Of a DNA stretch of 64,000 nt, positions 1-11,498 are shown one piece after another; position 1 is the first letter of the stretch, and every line of letters starts with the position of its first letter. The notes beneath the pieces were generated by a model. The model was given only the letters and a program-made list of their open reading frames with translations. It did no database searches and had not been told where the DNA came from. The position numbers and the translations under genes were made by a program. Source of the DNA: Daedaleopsis sinensis (Eukaryota; Basidiomycota; Agaricomycetes; Polyporales; Polyporaceae); assembly GCA_033807695.1 (NCBI GenBank), contig CM066311.1, positions 2,294,001 through 2,358,000 of the forward strand. The letters are read 5' to 3'.

Positions 1-2729
1 CCTCGTTGAGCAGCGTCAGCAACCCGACGCCTATAAACATGGCCGCCCAGCCGAGGACGTTCTATCCCGCGCAATGACAAATGGGTGTGAGCGGCAGAGC
101 AGAGTATGCTCAGAGAGGAGGGTGCACGCACGATGAGGCGGTACTTGCCAGTCTTGCTGACGATGACGCCTTGGATGATCGCCGCGGGTGAGATGCATAT
201 CGCGGTGGGGAAGATGTACAGCCCGGAGAGCAGGGGCGTTGCAATCTTCGCGGCTTGGAAGTATGTCGGACTGGATCCTTGGGTCAGAAACGCACGAGAT
301 GACGGGAGCGGGCTGGGTCCTCACAGGTAGACTGGATGAGAGGATGAGAGGTTAGCATCAGCAGACACTCTCAAGGTAGTGATGACGTACATGGTACACT
401 GTTTACGACTAGACCATGCAGGAACGAGCCCGCGTATCTAACGGAGAGGGCATTTGTCAGTGGCACAGATGTATCGAGCGCAGTCTGTGACGTACCCCGC
501 AAGACTCGTGCGGTTGTTGATGATAGATGTGGGCACCTGCAGCCCCATGGTCAGAGTCGTTTCGAGTCTACGGATGGATCTGGGTGCGCACTATAGGATG
601 TGTAGCGAGATACTTGTCGTACAGCAGCGCGACCGGCAGACCGACCAGGCCGATGACAAGCGGTGCGATAACCTGCACTGACGACCAGGGATATTGGATA
701 CCGGCCCAGGTGAGGGCTATGATGCACGAAGACGCGCTGCCGATGATAATCCCGTTACCGCTATCAAGCACATTGCGTTTAGTCGAGTTTGGCAGCACGG
801 AACAAGCTAGGAAACTCACATCCAGTCGATTGCCATGAACGCGGCAGAGTAGCTTTCGATCTTGGGTTTGCGCAGACGAAGGAAGAACAAACAGACGGTA
901 AATGCGATGGCGCAGAGTGGAAGGTTCAAATCTAGAAAATATCAGAGGAGGGAGAGAGCTGTCGACTGGGAAACACTCACAGAAGAGCCTGCGAGCGGAA
1001 AGGAAATTCCTATGATCAGAATATAACTCATATTTTGAAAAAGACCTCCCCGTGGTCCTTAGCATTTGACCTCTCGGTCCACGCCAACAGCACCAGCAGC
1101 TGAATGTGGCCCATCCTCATCGTCATAGTTATTGCATTCTTGCTGACGATTACTACGCACACGGGCTTGCAAATCCGCACACCATTGTCTCGAAAGTCCC
1201 TCAGACCGCCAAACGCGCCGGGTATACGCGATCAACACCGAGGTGCGCCGCCCGCCAACTACGTTTCAATCTCACTATCGTAATAATTCATGTATTAGAC
1301 TGTCCATCCGTGGCAAATTTGACACGAACGGCACAGGTGCACATATAATATAACGGCAACATTTGGGTGCGTGCAAGACTCACCCCCAACATGCCGCCCT
1401 ATTTGGGAATCGTCACAAAGTCTGGTAGAACCTCTCACTGCGATTAAAGGCAGGGGCAGAGGGAGCATGCTCGGGACAACTGTGCACGGCGCGCATCACT
1501 AGTCGGACAGATCGTCCTCCTTCATCGCCGTGCACATTTGTGCCGAAACATGGAAGCTGCTCGCGCGAGCTAGTCTCAGTAGCTGCTGCCGCCTATACCA
1601 CCGTGGCATATCTGCGCACATTACAGTCAAACCGAGAGGATAAGACCGTCTTTGCTACTGTGAGATGCCAGGTGTCGCAGTTCCGACTATCACGTGAGTT
1701 GGACTGTGCTTTTCCAATCTCAGGCCAAACTCTTCGTGTCCATTGGCTGGAGTACATTCACTCCCGCCAGCCATTATGAGAGGTAAGTGATGATGTGCAA
1801 CGAATGCATCCGCTAGGTTACACTAGCCTTTGCCTAGCGGATGCATCCGGTTCACTGAGAGCCAACCAGTGAGTCGTCGCCGACGATCAGCTATGCCGAA
1901 CCGCAGTGACATAGAGTCTCGTGTATATGCTTGGGAAATATGAAGAAGGATACACACCATCGCCAGGTAGTACGTTGGGCAATAGCTCCACCAATGAAGG
2001 GGCCTGTCGCAGAAGCGAGACTGAACGTACTGTATGACACCAGGATGAGGACGTCACCCGAGCTCCATGATGAAGGAAACGACGTACGCTCCCGTGAGAG
2101 AGTTGAACACGCCTCGTTCTTTCAGAGGAACGAGGTCCGCGACGACTATAGCGTTCAGCACTTGAATCGACCCTGAGCCAATGCCTTGTATCGCTATTAC
2201 GACATAAAGTCAGTTAAGATCGTGCCTATACACACTCAATGTGACGTGCGCGACTCACTCCTGCCAATAATGATGCTGTTCATGGACGTCGCAGAGCCAG
2301 TGACTGCAGAGCCGACGGCGAATATGAGGATGGAGACGAGGACGACGGCTTGGCGACCAAAGATATCGGCGAGTCGGCCGCTGAGCGGTAATATTGCGGT
2401 GCACGCGAGAGTGTACGCGGATGAGACCCAGACGAAGGAATCCGAGCCGTCAAGATCGTGGATGATAGACGGAAGTGCCGTCGAGACCGACGCCTTGTGG
2501 TCCGACAAGAGGAATTGTGAGTGGTAGTTGTGAGTGATCGAGGAGGTCGGGTAGATAACAGACATACCAAATCAAGTGCAGTGAGGAACAGCGCCAAGGA
2601 GAGCGCAACGAATATCAACCAGAACCTCCATCCTCGAAGTGTGGACTGAGCTGGTTCTTCCTTTGCGTCCGCGTCCTTCTCCGAGTGCACGGAGGCGGTC
2701 GATGTGGAATTGGTAATCGGGGGCGACAT
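1..2729 (-). CDS. MFS drug exporter, DHA2 (14-helix) type, copy 1; 3' end outside window
   Basis: Proton-driven plasma-membrane exporter of small hydrophobic compounds, by family. It starts at ATG 2729 with a polar cytosolic head, then TM1 and the MFS motif GRLADIFGRQ. Exons by eye: 2729-2568, 2493-2259, 2193-2088, 2029-1958, 988-981 (8 nt), 931-820, 760-592, 536-496, 437-391, 331-325 (7 nt), 270-132, 61-1. All phases close and encode FYLPTYFQAAK and TWRWLFYLNLP, matching the complete paralogue at 42984-45467. Two oddities: the intron 1957-989 is 969 nt (57 nt in the paralogue) and holds a 17-bp hairpin, and an extra intron at 495-438 is absent from the paralogue. The gene looks functional unless the giant intron blocks splicing. 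The nearest neighbour is seven-helix gene A, divergent. Substrate unknown. Confidence 0.85.
1801..1849. repeat. 17-bp inverted repeat inside the giant exporter intron
   Basis: Arms 1801-1817 and 1833-1849 pair with one mismatch around a 15-nt loop. The hairpin lies in the roughly 910 bp that exporter copy 1 has beyond copy 2 in this intron. It may be part of an inserted non-autonomous element; no clear target duplication was found. Confidence 0.6.
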
Positions 2730-4541
2730 CCTGGTCGGCGGCCGAGGGGTCTAGGACGCTGACTGAAGACGAGCAAGAGCAAACGGCCTCGAGGTTGCAC
2801 CCCGGGTGAGCAGTGGTGGCAAAGCCAGACAGACCGAGTCAGAGTCGAAGTCGAAGTCGAGGTCGAGGAGAATGAGGAGCACGTCGAGGTTGACTCGCAA
2901 GAGAGCGAGGAGCGCTCCTGACCGGCCTGCGCGCCCTGTGCGCGCCTTGGGAGAACTTCCATTGGAAGAAGAGAAGCACGTCGCCGCAATTCTTCCGGCA
3001 ATCGAGCCTCCGTCCACGCCCTCGCAGACCGGGCGGTGATGGGAGCGCACGGACCGCCTACAAACGTTAACAAGGATATGTATAGCATCCTCCAGTCCGG
3101 ACACGAGCTGTGCATCTCACGCGGTCCCTGCCGCGGGTGCACGACCCATGGGCGATGCTGTATCAATTGAAAACGCAATTAGCAAGTCAGAAGACGGTCA
3201 TGCGATACGATGCATGCCAGGCCACTCACTCGGCAGGCACAGCGCAGAAAGCTTGCGAGTTGACATGGTTGTCATGCCCGGACTCTGCGGATGTTGGGTG
3301 AGTGTTGATGGTGAGGAGGTGAAGTTGGGTTCTTTGTGGCGTGGGGACCGTTCAATCGAGCTGAGTAGTATTCGAGCTGTGCAGTCACACTACATAGTAT
3401 TGCCACGGTGCCACGTTGAAGTTGGATGCACATTGCAGAGTTTGAGACTGTGTACAGTCAGGGAGAGTTAACGTTTTTGTCGGGATGAACGGATGAAGTT
3501 CGTCGTTGCAATTGCCACCATGAGGACCGGCAGCATCTATAGGCGGGAACAGACAGCGAGGAGAGCACATGTACAATGTCGTACTACGCGCGAACAGCTG
3601 TCAAGCACAAGTCAAGCAAAGTAAGGTTCTGCAGGAAGATGAGTGCTGACATAAGTAATTCGGCTTGTGGGACGTGGGTAGGATGTGGGCGGCAAATAGT
3701 TAAAGCTCCGATTTCCCGCGGTGCTTAAATTTAAACCTCCAGGACCAATCCAGGACAGCTAGTGACTAGTGACCATCGCCGACCTCGCACGCCAATAAAA
3801 TCTTTGTGAGTTCGCCTTGTTCCCAATTCTTGCCACAAATGATGATAGGGACTAGAGCCTAGAGCGAAGATGAGCTGACTGAATTGTATCGAGTTTCAGC
3901 TCGGGAATAAGAGGGCATCGATCGCCTGTGGACCTCGGAGTACTCATGACACCTTGAACACGAGTCAGTTACATCATGCTATCAATATCGTATCCTCTGA
4001 CAATGGCGATGAGCAGATGTGCAAGGCACTTGTCTCATCTGCGAGATTCTCGTAATCTCGAGACTAGACGTACCTCTCCCAAGGAGAGATTCGAGCTCAA
4101 CACAGCCTGGGATAGTGGATCGGCATTCGCTCTCAGAACAGGTAAAGCACCATGCTGGGCTGTCGAAAAGTGAGGTGCTGAATCTCCCTGAATATCCAGC
4201 TCGATCAAATACTACCTCCGATATCTCTGGCGCGGCGACCCCCGCCTTGTCACCGCGATGGCAGATTATACGACACGGGCGCGTACAGTCCCCTTCCACG
4301 GGTCCCGGTGGGCAGATCTCACTGTGTTCTGTCTGCGCTCCTACCGGTTCGGGTCGCTTTCTCCCTCGGAGTGCTTCTTGCGCTAAACATGGGCGCCAGG
4401 TCATCTATAAGCACGGCTCTGTGATCTGTTGCCCCCGTCCCGGTCGCTGCGGACGATCTCTCCTTCGCCCCTACACGAACTCGTTCTCCGTGCACGTACA
4501 CGTATCAGCGACCCTCATCAAACTGCCATTCCATTGCAGTC
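2730..4541. other. Intergenic, shared 5' region of exporter 1 and seven-helix A
   Basis: Divergent intergenic region. The only structure seen is a short 6-nt repeat (gtcgaa/gtcgag) around 2843-2868. ORFs here are short and lack recognisable domains or splice logic. Confidence 0.5.
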
Positions 4542-6078
4542 ATGGGAGACATTCCCCTCCCCAACGCGGAGCTGCTCGGTTTCTGGTTCCAGATTCTCAT
4601 AACAGGTGCGTCTACCGCTCGCTTGTTCTACTGGTAACCTTGACCTCTCCACATCATCCCTCATTTCGTTATATGTACGAGGTTGCTGACCATGATTTCT
4701 GCAGGAGTCTACTACGTTTACTTCCCGCAATGCATGTCCATCCTCTGGAAGAAGAGACGAAGAGACAGCCTCTCGCTCTGGTTCCCCGGGGTCTGCCTGA
4801 TCATGTTCATCGTCGTGACCGTCGTACGTCGCTCAATCCATCTACCGGCGCATGTTGCGTGCTGATAGTCACTATGTCCACACTGACGCCCCATCCACCC
4901 CGCCCGGTGAACGTCTCCTCGGACCTCGGACCCGCGGTCCACCTCATAGGAGCTCGTCGATGGGATGGTACGAGCGTATCAGGCGTTCGGAGTGTCCGGC
5001 GCAAACGGAGATATCCCGCCCGATCCCAACCTCTACTACGCGAATTCGTCGACGCCGCTATCGCTGCTCAAGAACTCCATGATCGTTGCGCTCGCGATCA
5101 TCTCCGACTTCATCATTGTGAGAGCCTCCCCTTTGCACTCTCACCCACCGCGCTTCTCAGACGGCGACCCCCGGCTCGCGCGCAGGTGTACCGGACGTTC
5201 ATTGTGTGGAACTTCAACATTCTGGTGATTGTGATCCCCGCGGGCCTCCTGTGCGCGGACATCGCGTTCGGCATCTGGGCGACGTACACGCTCGCCCACA
5301 CGCCGTTCGGAGACACGCCGATCCTCGAGGAAGTCGCCGTGCGCGTGAAGTACTTCTTCATCTTCACCTTCTGCGTCAACATGCTGTGTGCCGGTGCGTG
5401 GCTGCCTGTCCACCGCGAAGCGGATATGCCTGTTTCAACCGCTAATGCGGCACTCGCACGCCCGCAGGCCTCATCTGCTTCCGGATCTGGCGTATCAGCA
5501 AGAGAAGCTCCCCGTGGACGACGAGCGACCGGACGACGAATCGTGTATTCGAGGTCGTGACCGAGTCGGGTGCGTCGCCCTCCACCATCGATGGCATCTG
5601 CGCTGCTCGCTGACTTAGCCCCGCTCCGTGCGCGCAGCCGCCTTCTACTGTGCGCACCTGTTCGCGCTGATCGTGAGCGACGCGCTCGGGTCGAACGTGT
5701 TCTTCATCTTCCTCGATTTCGTGCGTATCCGTCCGCCTTCGCTGCACCGCGTGCTCATCCCCGCCGCAGCTCCCGCCCGTGACCGCGCTCGTGTTCTCGA
5801 TGCTCATCGTCGGCACGCGGACGGGCACGAAGATCCAGACGACGGCGACCGTGACGGGCGCACACCTGACCGACAGCCGCTTCTGGCCGACGACGCGGAG
5901 CTCGACGCGCGGGCCGACACGCGGCTCCGCCTCTGGGTTAGGCGGCGCGGGCGGCGTCGAGATCAACCTTGAGCGCGTGGTGCACTCGGACGTGGAGGGC
6001 TTCCGGACGCGGACGGGCGCCGATTCGAGCTTTGTGAGCGATCAGAGCAAGGTGCCGGACTTCGCGATGGAGGCGTGA
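4542..6078 (+). CDS. Seven-helix membrane protein A (basidiomycete family of unknown function)
   Basis: Predicted 350 aa. Exons: 4542-4605, 4705-4823, 4950-5117, 5186-5393, 5468-5569, 5638-5720, 5770-6078; all phases close. Seven hydrophobic segments: GFWFQILITG with VYYVYFPQC, then WFPGVCLIMFIVVTV, SMIVALAIISDFIIVYRTF, LVIVIPAGLLCADIAFGIW, YFFIFTFCVNMLCAGLICF, AFYCAHLFALIVSDALGSN and LPPVTALVFSMLIV. A long Ser/Thr-rich cytosolic tail carries RFWPTTRSS and EINLERVVHSDVE. It differs from every paralogue here in lacking the intron between LLCADI and AFGIW (continuous exon 5186-5393). It resembles a large unnamed Agaricomycete family. GPCR-like topology is seen, but no ligand or G-protein evidence exists. 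Confidence 0.85.
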
Positions 6079-7203
6079 GGTGTGCATGCGAGCGCTGCGG
6101 TGGTGCACGGGGCGGCGGCTCCCGCTCCGAGCTCGTCGACCTCGTTTGGAATCGCGCATATGCATCTTTGATCATGGCGTGTGTCGACCCATCATGCGTC
6201 ATACACCATGGACCTGCAGAAGGTGTTGAATATCTACAGAAGGGTAACGAGAGGCTAGACATGTGCAGAGGCCTGTACGTGAACATCATAATGTTGTACT
6301 CTATCCCAATCTATTCCATTGCTTTGCTTCCCGGTGACTTCGATTGTCCTCGACAACAACCGACCTCAATTGGAGTTTGCCGCGCCACTACACTACTCTC
6401 TCAGCTGAACGTTCACACCAGAGGCTCAGACTCGCGCAGTTCAAGACGGTCCAAGAGGTCAGTCGCTCGATACGACGGGCGGCGCATCACGGCCTTTGGA
6501 TCCTAGTCTTGCCAGTGTCGATCATGTTGATGTGCTATCATATGCTGTATCCTTCACAATACTCCTGCCGAGTTCTGGGCTTGACTTCATTGTACTCGAG
6601 TACCTCTGGTGATGCTGAGATTGGGAGTTTCGACTCGGATTCGGCTCTGGTACTACACAGGATTGAGTAAACCCATACGTGAAGAACAGTGGTCCGCGGC
6701 CAAGTTACTAAATTTGATTAGAGAGTCGAATTGATACCGCCGACCATTTTTTCTCTGTGCACGGTAAGGAGACCGAGAAGGTTGGCAACTAGTTCCTCTG
6801 CGCCCATAACGTCTACCACCAATCCTGCCAGCCTGACTTGAATATATTCGTCCAATGAAGCTTGTCGCGGGGAGCGTGTAAATGGTGACCGGGCTGCTGG
6901 CAGACTTGTCCTTGACCGCGACAGAACGGATTTGGCCATGGTCGTGACGTCGCGGTGCGAGTCCATGTGTGGGCGGAAGTGAGAATTGGCGATTCTCAAC
7001 TCGTTCAACTATGACCCGAGGCAACGGCGGAGTCGTCAAGTCGCGCATGATCGCGGGTGCGAAAACATGGGGGCGGGGAAGACATCGTGCTGGGGGAGCA
7101 TGCTCCGTGTCGCAACCTTCGTCGCGGCGCACCCCAAGCGCCGCTGACTTATAGACGCAACCGCTGCACTGGTGTATCTTCTCGTAGCGGGGCCGTTCGA
7201 TGC
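6079..7203. other. Intergenic between convergent seven-helix A and B
   Basis: Tail-to-tail interval holding the two 3' ends. No domain, repeat or RNA gene was recognised. Confidence 0.5.
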
Positions 7204-8688
7204 TCAGACTTCCGAGCGCAGCTCATTGGAAGGCTTTGGCTCGCCTTCTTTTGCGCTTTCGACACTCCGTTGGAGACTTGCGGGATCGGAGCCAGAGTGG
7301 GACGACTGAGTTCGGGTCTCAGCGGCGAATTCGAGGTCGATGTCATGCCCCGTACGTCTGTAGTCCAACGAATGACTTCTAATCAGCCTACATTGAGGCG
7401 TGAAGTGAATAGAGGTCGCAGCAGTGGGAGGTCGGTCGTCCTTGGCGGGGTGAGCGCGAACGATGAGCACAGTGAACACAAGAGCCGTTACAGGAGGGAG
7501 CTATGGCGGAGGTGCGTGAGAACGAGTGAGCTCGAACATTCACGATGTAGAGTTGGCTTACTGGGTGCAGGAAGACGAAGAATATGTTTGAACCCATCCG
7601 GTTGGTGACAATTAGGATGAGGAGATGGGCACAGTAGAGTGAGGCTGAGGTCGGAGGTGAGCCGCGATGTGGGAGCAATGATAGCGTAGGAGTTCGAGTA
7701 CATACCAGTCTCAACCATCACCTCAAACACTCGCGCGGTGGGACTGCGTCCCATACTCGACACCTCAGCGGGGACGAGGGAGTGGACGCGCCAGATCTTC
7801 CAGCAGAGCATACCTACAGGCATGTGAGTGCGGGTAGAGTTGCTCAGGTCGCACGAGCTCACACCTGCGCAAAGGATGTTCACCGCGAATGTGACGACGA
7901 AGAAGTACCGTGCGGAGATCGCGATGTCCTCCACAATTGGATCGCTCCCAAACCTTGTACGGGAGAGCGTGTATTGAGACCATACTCCCATGGCTGCCGT
8001 GAGCAGCGTAAGTCACCGCAAGATGTCAAAAAGGCGAATAAGGCGCACCTATATCAACTAGCAAGAGGATCCCCGGTGCGATTATGGCAGTGATGCTCAT
8101 ACCCCATACTAGGAATGTACGGTAAACCTTGTAGGATGTCAGATATCGTCGTGCCACGCAAGCTACGCGAGGTGAGCTAAAACGTGCCATAATGAAGTCG
8201 GATATCAAGACCAAGGCGACCGTTCCACCATCCTTGATCAGCGACCTCGTGGACGCGACAGCTGCGTATACAGGGGTCGGGTTTGGGCGGTCCGTCGCGC
8301 TCTTCACAGACCAAGCTTCGTATGCGTCAATCATGTTGACGATCTGTACCTGTTGTTGAGGGTTTATCAGCATCATGGCCGTTGGAGCCGGGGGATTCAT
8401 TCACGCCGATGGGCATCTTCTCAGAACTTGACGGGATCACGCACCGTGATGGTAATGACGAACATGCACACGCACACTCCGGGTAGCCAGAGTTTGAAGG
8501 AGAGCTTGTCCTCGCTCCTCTTCTTGCGTAGGATTTGAAGACATCGATGGGCGTATACAAGATAAGCACCTGTGCAAGAAGCGTGATAAGTAGAATCTCC
8601 ATGATGATGGACCAGATTGCTCACCAGTCGCGAAGAGCTCTACGCAAAGACCGATATGTTCCGCGTTCACATACAAGAGTGCAGTCAT
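7204..8688 (-). CDS. Seven-helix membrane protein B
   Basis: Predicted 348 aa. Exons: 8688-8625, 8569-8445, 8349-8188, 8127-8049, 7993-7865, 7813-7706, 7644-7562, 7500-7204. Same eight-exon plan and phases as the family. Family landmarks: GAYLVYAHRC, TVALVLISDFIM, VYRTFLVW, ILLLVDIG, YFFVVTFAVNILCAG, CWKIWRV, LYCAHLLILIVTNRMGSN and LPPVTALVFTVLIVR. Intron 3 uses a GC donor (ATG|gcacgt at 8187); it could also be read through in frame, adding 20 residues. The tail is divergent: the LERVVHSD box is reduced to DIDLEFAAET. It is closest to C by the shared CWKIWR and VVTFAVNILCAG. Function unknown. Confidence 0.8.
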
Positions 8689-9298
8689 CTGCGGGAGAAG
8701 TTTGGGAAGGCAAAAAAGCTAGTTCCACACAGGGTGGCTCTTTACATACCGTGGCTCACAGGCCGGTCGCCTATGCTGGACAGACCGGCGTTGCATGTCA
8801 ATTTCGCGTGGTGGCGTACGGTGCCGTTGGTCGGAATCGGAAGGAACTTCTGCCTTACGAAGGATTGGCTGTACAACATGCGGTGGCGTCTGTCGATGGG
8901 ATCTCCGGGCACATCGTATACTCTATGTGCGAGGAGCGCGCTAGCATTGTATAGAGGAAGACCTCATGCTGCCTCATGGTGCATCTAAAATAGCATCGAG
9001 GGGCAAGCCGACTCGGGCCGGGGTGTACGAGCACGCTACACACAAACGCCGTATGGCCTAAAAGTTTCGTGATCAGCACCGAGTTCTCATGTGGGAGTAA
9101 GAGGTACTCACAAACCGGCGAAATGGGTGGCGACGGTACCGAGGGATCAAGTTGAGAGTGAACTAAGAAACCGAGCCTAGGACCAGTAAGGTTACGAAAT
9201 GTGCTTCATTCGCAGTAGCATGCGGCGGGATGTGCTATGTACAACTCTTCTTAGTCGCGTTCAGAGTTCTCAGCTCGGGCGCTGTCACAATCACATCT
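8689..9298. other. Intergenic between seven-helix B and C
   Basis: Holds the B promoter and the C 3' end. No gene-like signal was found despite overlapping short ORFs around 8530-8990. Confidence 0.45.
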
Positions 9299-10732
9299 TT
9301 AGGATCGAAGTATGGCGTTCAGCGGTAAGTGACTCACTTCCGTATCGTTTAATACGGGTGACTGTTCGGGTTGGGATACGAATTGAAGAGAGGATACGTT
9401 CGTCGTGGATGGTCTGATATCCTGGGCTGTCCGCGCACGAACAATGAGTACAGTGAACACCAGGGCTGTGACGGGAGGGAGCTGTAGGTCGAAGGTGATG
9501 TGAGTTTTAATCGACGGGGGCAGTGGTAAACAGTAACAACTGACTGGATCCAGGAAGACGAAGAAGATGTTGGAGCCTGCAGAGTCGCTTATGATGAGGA
9601 TGAGTAGATGAGCACAGTATATCGCCGCTGGAGGCGCAATCATATGTTGCAAATCAACACGGTGTCAGTGTCAAGAGCTGGCCAGACTGAAGGAAACTTA
9701 TCTACCAGTTTCGACTATCACTTCAAACACCCGCACGATAGAGCCCTTGCCGGGCTTCATGCCCGGCATCTCAGGGGGTACGTTGGAGTGGATGCGCCAT
9801 ATCTTCCAGCAGATCAGTACTAGATCCTTTCAGTGAGTCGCCTGTAGGTTCAGAACCAGAAGTTTGTCCCCACATACCCGCGCAGAGAATGTTCACGGCA
9901 AACGTGACGACGAAGAAGTAGCGTATCCGATCGGCGACAAGTGCTGTGATCGAATCGCTTCCTGCTTCTGTCTGAGAAAGGGTCCATGTGGACCATACTG
10001 CGAAAGCTACCGCAGACCGCTTGTGTGAGCATAAGAGACGCACGATTAATACTCGAGGGGCACCTATGTCAGCTAGAAGCAGACCAGCGGGGACGAGTAT
10101 GACCACGTAATTTGAGGACCATACGATGAATGTACGATAAACCTTGTAAAATTCGAGTCAAAATATTAGCAGCAGATACTGATGGTAGGAAATGCTACAG
10201 AGGACACACCATGATAAAGTCGGATATTATAGCTAAGGCGACAGTAGCGGAATTCCTAAGTAACGATGTCGCCGTAGCAACGGCCGAGTACACCTTCACT
10301 GGGTTTGGAAGGCCGGTATCGTCAGGCACATGCCACGCTCGATAGCCGGCAACCAAGTTCTCGATGACGATCTGTGCAAGGTTCACAAATTTGCGCGTGC
10401 GATCGAAGGCCATCGATTGCAACAGTGTCGCGGTGTCAATAGTGCAGCGTCTAGTGACTGTCTAGCTGGAGGGACAGACCGTGCTTGTGATGGCGAACAT
10501 GAGCAGGCATACCCCTGGCAGCCACAGAGACAACCTGCCCTCGCGTCTCTTGTGAAGCAGTACGTGTACGCATCGTTGGAGGTAAACGAGATATACACCT
10601 AAACAAAGAGTATAGGTGATGGCGGTGAGCAGTATTTCGCAGTGTTGATGAAATTGTGATAGTCTCACCAAAGGCAAAGAGCTGTAACCAAATGCCCAGA
10701 AGATGCGCGTTGAGATAGAGAATATCGCCCAT
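9299..10732 (-). CDS. Seven-helix membrane protein C, short-tailed
   Basis: Predicted 310 aa. Exons: 10732-10669, 10598-10480, 10371-10210, 10142-10064, 10006-9878, 9819-9706, 9627-9545, 9481-9299; phases close. Landmarks: HLLGIWLQLF, VYLVYLQRC, LWLPGVCLLMF, ATVALAIISDFIM, VYRTFIVW, AGLLLADI, YFFVVTFAVNILCA, CWKIWRI, YCAHLLILIISDSAGSN and LPPVTALVFTVLIVR. The last exon is only 183 nt, so the tail is about 40 residues shorter than in A or B and lacks both the FW and LERVVHSD boxes. The tail could be lost, or a further intron may be missed. The exon 2 donor is the weak gtctgt. Function unknown. Confidence 0.78.
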
Positions 10733-11498
10733 AGGGAAAAAGGGCAGGAGACTAGGGTTGTTGAACGATGTCGGAGTGGAAGCTTGGATGTTGATACAGT
10801 CGAACCGCCGATAGTTGCTACTTAATACGGCCCTATTGAAGTCGGAGCAATGCTGCTTCCTCCGATGTGGTAGAGTCCACTTGCACTGCCTACCGTGCGC
10901 TGTCAGTTCCTGGTAAGTTCTCAGCGTGGGTTCGAAGGATACACATTTGTACCGAAGTTACGCAATCAATACGCAGGCCTTGGGCCTAGGGTGCTATCAC
11001 TGATAAGATCACAGTAGTACAGCCTGTCAGGCTGTCACTGGCAGGCTGTCACTGGCAGCGGCGGCTTCGCGATTCAAGGGATGCCTTAGTAGCGTGGCGC
11101 GAGAAGTCCCCAGGTGGTGCGAGAAGTTGGCGAGAAGGGTATCGAAGGGGGGTGCAAACGATGGTAGCCAGTCTCCGTTGTTGAAAGCAGTGGAGTGGAT
11201 CTGTCTGATGTACGAGTAACAAGATGGTAGCATGATGGTGGGAGACTAGTACTACCAGAAGCAGGTCGCCCTCCCTCACAGTTGCGCAGTCTCCGGCTGT
11301 TGCCGAGTACAAACACAAGCGCCCGCCCTTGACTCGGACTTTGCATACATATTGAGCGGAACTTATGTAGTAAACTTTGACTATCCAAATCGTGACTATT
11401 TAAGCCATGACTAGTGAATCGTGGTATAACGATACAATACAAATCGTCCATGTCTATAATGCTCCTCTACAACGATTGTATACTACGCGCTGTTGTAG
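10733..11498. other. Intergenic with a short tandem repeat
   Basis: A 14-nt unit (caggctgtcactgg) is repeated twice in tandem at 11028-11055. Otherwise this is the promoter side of seven-helix C and the 3' side of the methyltransferase, with no gene seen. Confidence 0.45.

Noticed and set aside
4019..5560. 513-codon plus-strand ORF, the longest in the window
   Set aside because: It runs across the introns and out-of-frame exons of seven-helix A. Its translation lacks the family helices, and the spliced model explains the region fully.
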